Below, one piece after another: positions 5,251 to 5,401 of a DNA stretch of 5,401 bases. The first letter of the stretch is position 1. Each line of letters begins with the position of its first letter. The position numbers and the translations under genes are program-made. The notes beneath the pieces are model-generated. The model had not been told where the DNA came from. It saw nothing but the letters and a program-made list of their open reading frames with translations, and searched no databases. Origin of the DNA: Puniceicoccales bacterium (GTDB lineage: Bacteria; Verrucomicrobiota; Verrucomicrobiia; Opitutales; JAIRKQ01); assembly GCA_031258795.1 (NCBI GenBank), contig JAIRMI010000053.1:1-5401 (forward strand), written 5' to 3'.

Positions 5251-5346
5251 ATGAGCACAAATCTTGACGCAGGCATTAGTGCCTTAGTCGGTGTTTTGGT
5301 AAGATATGGTGTGGGTAAAGAGGCAAGATCAAAGTTCGAAGAGTAG
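5251..5346 (+). CDS. Possible small ORF (31 residues), function unknown
   Basis: A short reading frame, MSTNLDAGISALVGVLVRYG (residues 1-20) then VGKEARSKFEE, ending in TAG. It starts with ATG six bases after AAGGGG, a plausible ribosome binding site, and is the first plus-strand frame after the intergenic region divergent from hisS. The middle (about 9-20) is mildly hydrophobic and the end is charged, which could suit a short amphipathic or membrane-touching peptide, but no family is recognised. After the TAG, the same frame stays open for the remaining 54 bases, so it could also be the broken or recoded front of a longer gene beyond the window. A perfect palindrome follows the stop. No convincing promoter was found upstream. 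Treat as tentative. Confidence 0.4.
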   Translation: MSTNLDAGISALVGVLVRYGVGKEARSKFEE

Positions 5347-5357
5347 GTAAATTTACC
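5346..5357. repeat. Perfect 12-bp palindrome after the small ORF
   Basis: GGTAAATTTACC, fully self-complementary, beginning on the last base of the small ORF stop codon. It has the size and symmetry of a binding site for a dimeric regulator, but it is not followed by a T-run and so is not a typical terminator. No second copy was noticed in the window. Confidence 0.45.
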
Positions 5358-5401
5358 AGGGTCAGGACTCATAAAGTCAAATAAAAGAGGAAATAGCAGG
5401 C

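Noticed and set aside
5154..5372. 72-codon minus-strand frame at the right end
   Set aside because: No ribosome site, no recognisable motif, low-complexity composition, and it would run antisense to the small plus-strand ORF and its ribosome site.

Overview
The window looks like a piece of chromosome from a Gram-negative, probably host-associated bacterium of the Planctomycetota/Verrucomicrobiota/Chlamydiota (PVC) assemblage. An Opitutae-like verrucomicrobium or a relative is my best guess, but this is inference from protein resemblance only, with no search run. Three things point that way. An LptF/LptG-type permease implies an LPS-bearing outer membrane. A CesT-type chaperone resembling chlamydial Slc1 implies a type III secretion system. 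The histidyl-tRNA synthetase is a divergent form, unlike the chlamydial one as I remember it. Base composition is even and moderately AT-leaning throughout, and I saw no transposase, integrase, tRNA, rRNA or CRISPR array.

Layout. The left edge cuts into clpX (+ strand, 1-692), of which only the C-terminal half is present. Convergent to it, and overlapping its end by 36 bp, is a six-gene minus-strand run read from right to left: hisS (5069-3771), a MIP18/DUF59 Fe-S assembly protein (3774-3463), a CesT-like type III secretion chaperone (3404-2919), a RimJ/RimL-type GNAT acetyltransferase (2898-2296), an LptF/LptG permease (2281-1217) and a DEDDh 3'-5' exonuclease (1217-657). Junctions are tight: a 4-bp ATGA overlap, then gaps of 57-58, 20 and 14-15 bp, then a 1-bp overlap. 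The chaperone is the only minus-strand gene with a clear Shine-Dalgarno sequence and a candidate internal promoter. To the right of hisS is an intergenic region (5070-5250) and then a tiny plus-strand reading frame of 31 codons (5251-5346) with a ribosome binding site and no recognised function.

How the genes relate. Most of the run is housekeeping: tRNA charging, Fe-S protein maturation, protein N-acetylation, LPS export and nucleic-acid trimming. The odd member is the secretion chaperone, which sits among these genes with no neighbouring secretion-apparatus gene and no obvious effector. That is the most biologically informative observation here.

Points for a second look are the isolated Slc1-like chaperone, the altered motif 3 of HisRS, an apparent Asp-to-Glu change in the Exo II motif of the exonuclease, probable leaderless starts at hisS and the GNAT gene, an A7 tract at the permease/exonuclease junction, the 36-bp convergent overlap, and the small ORF followed by a perfect palindrome.
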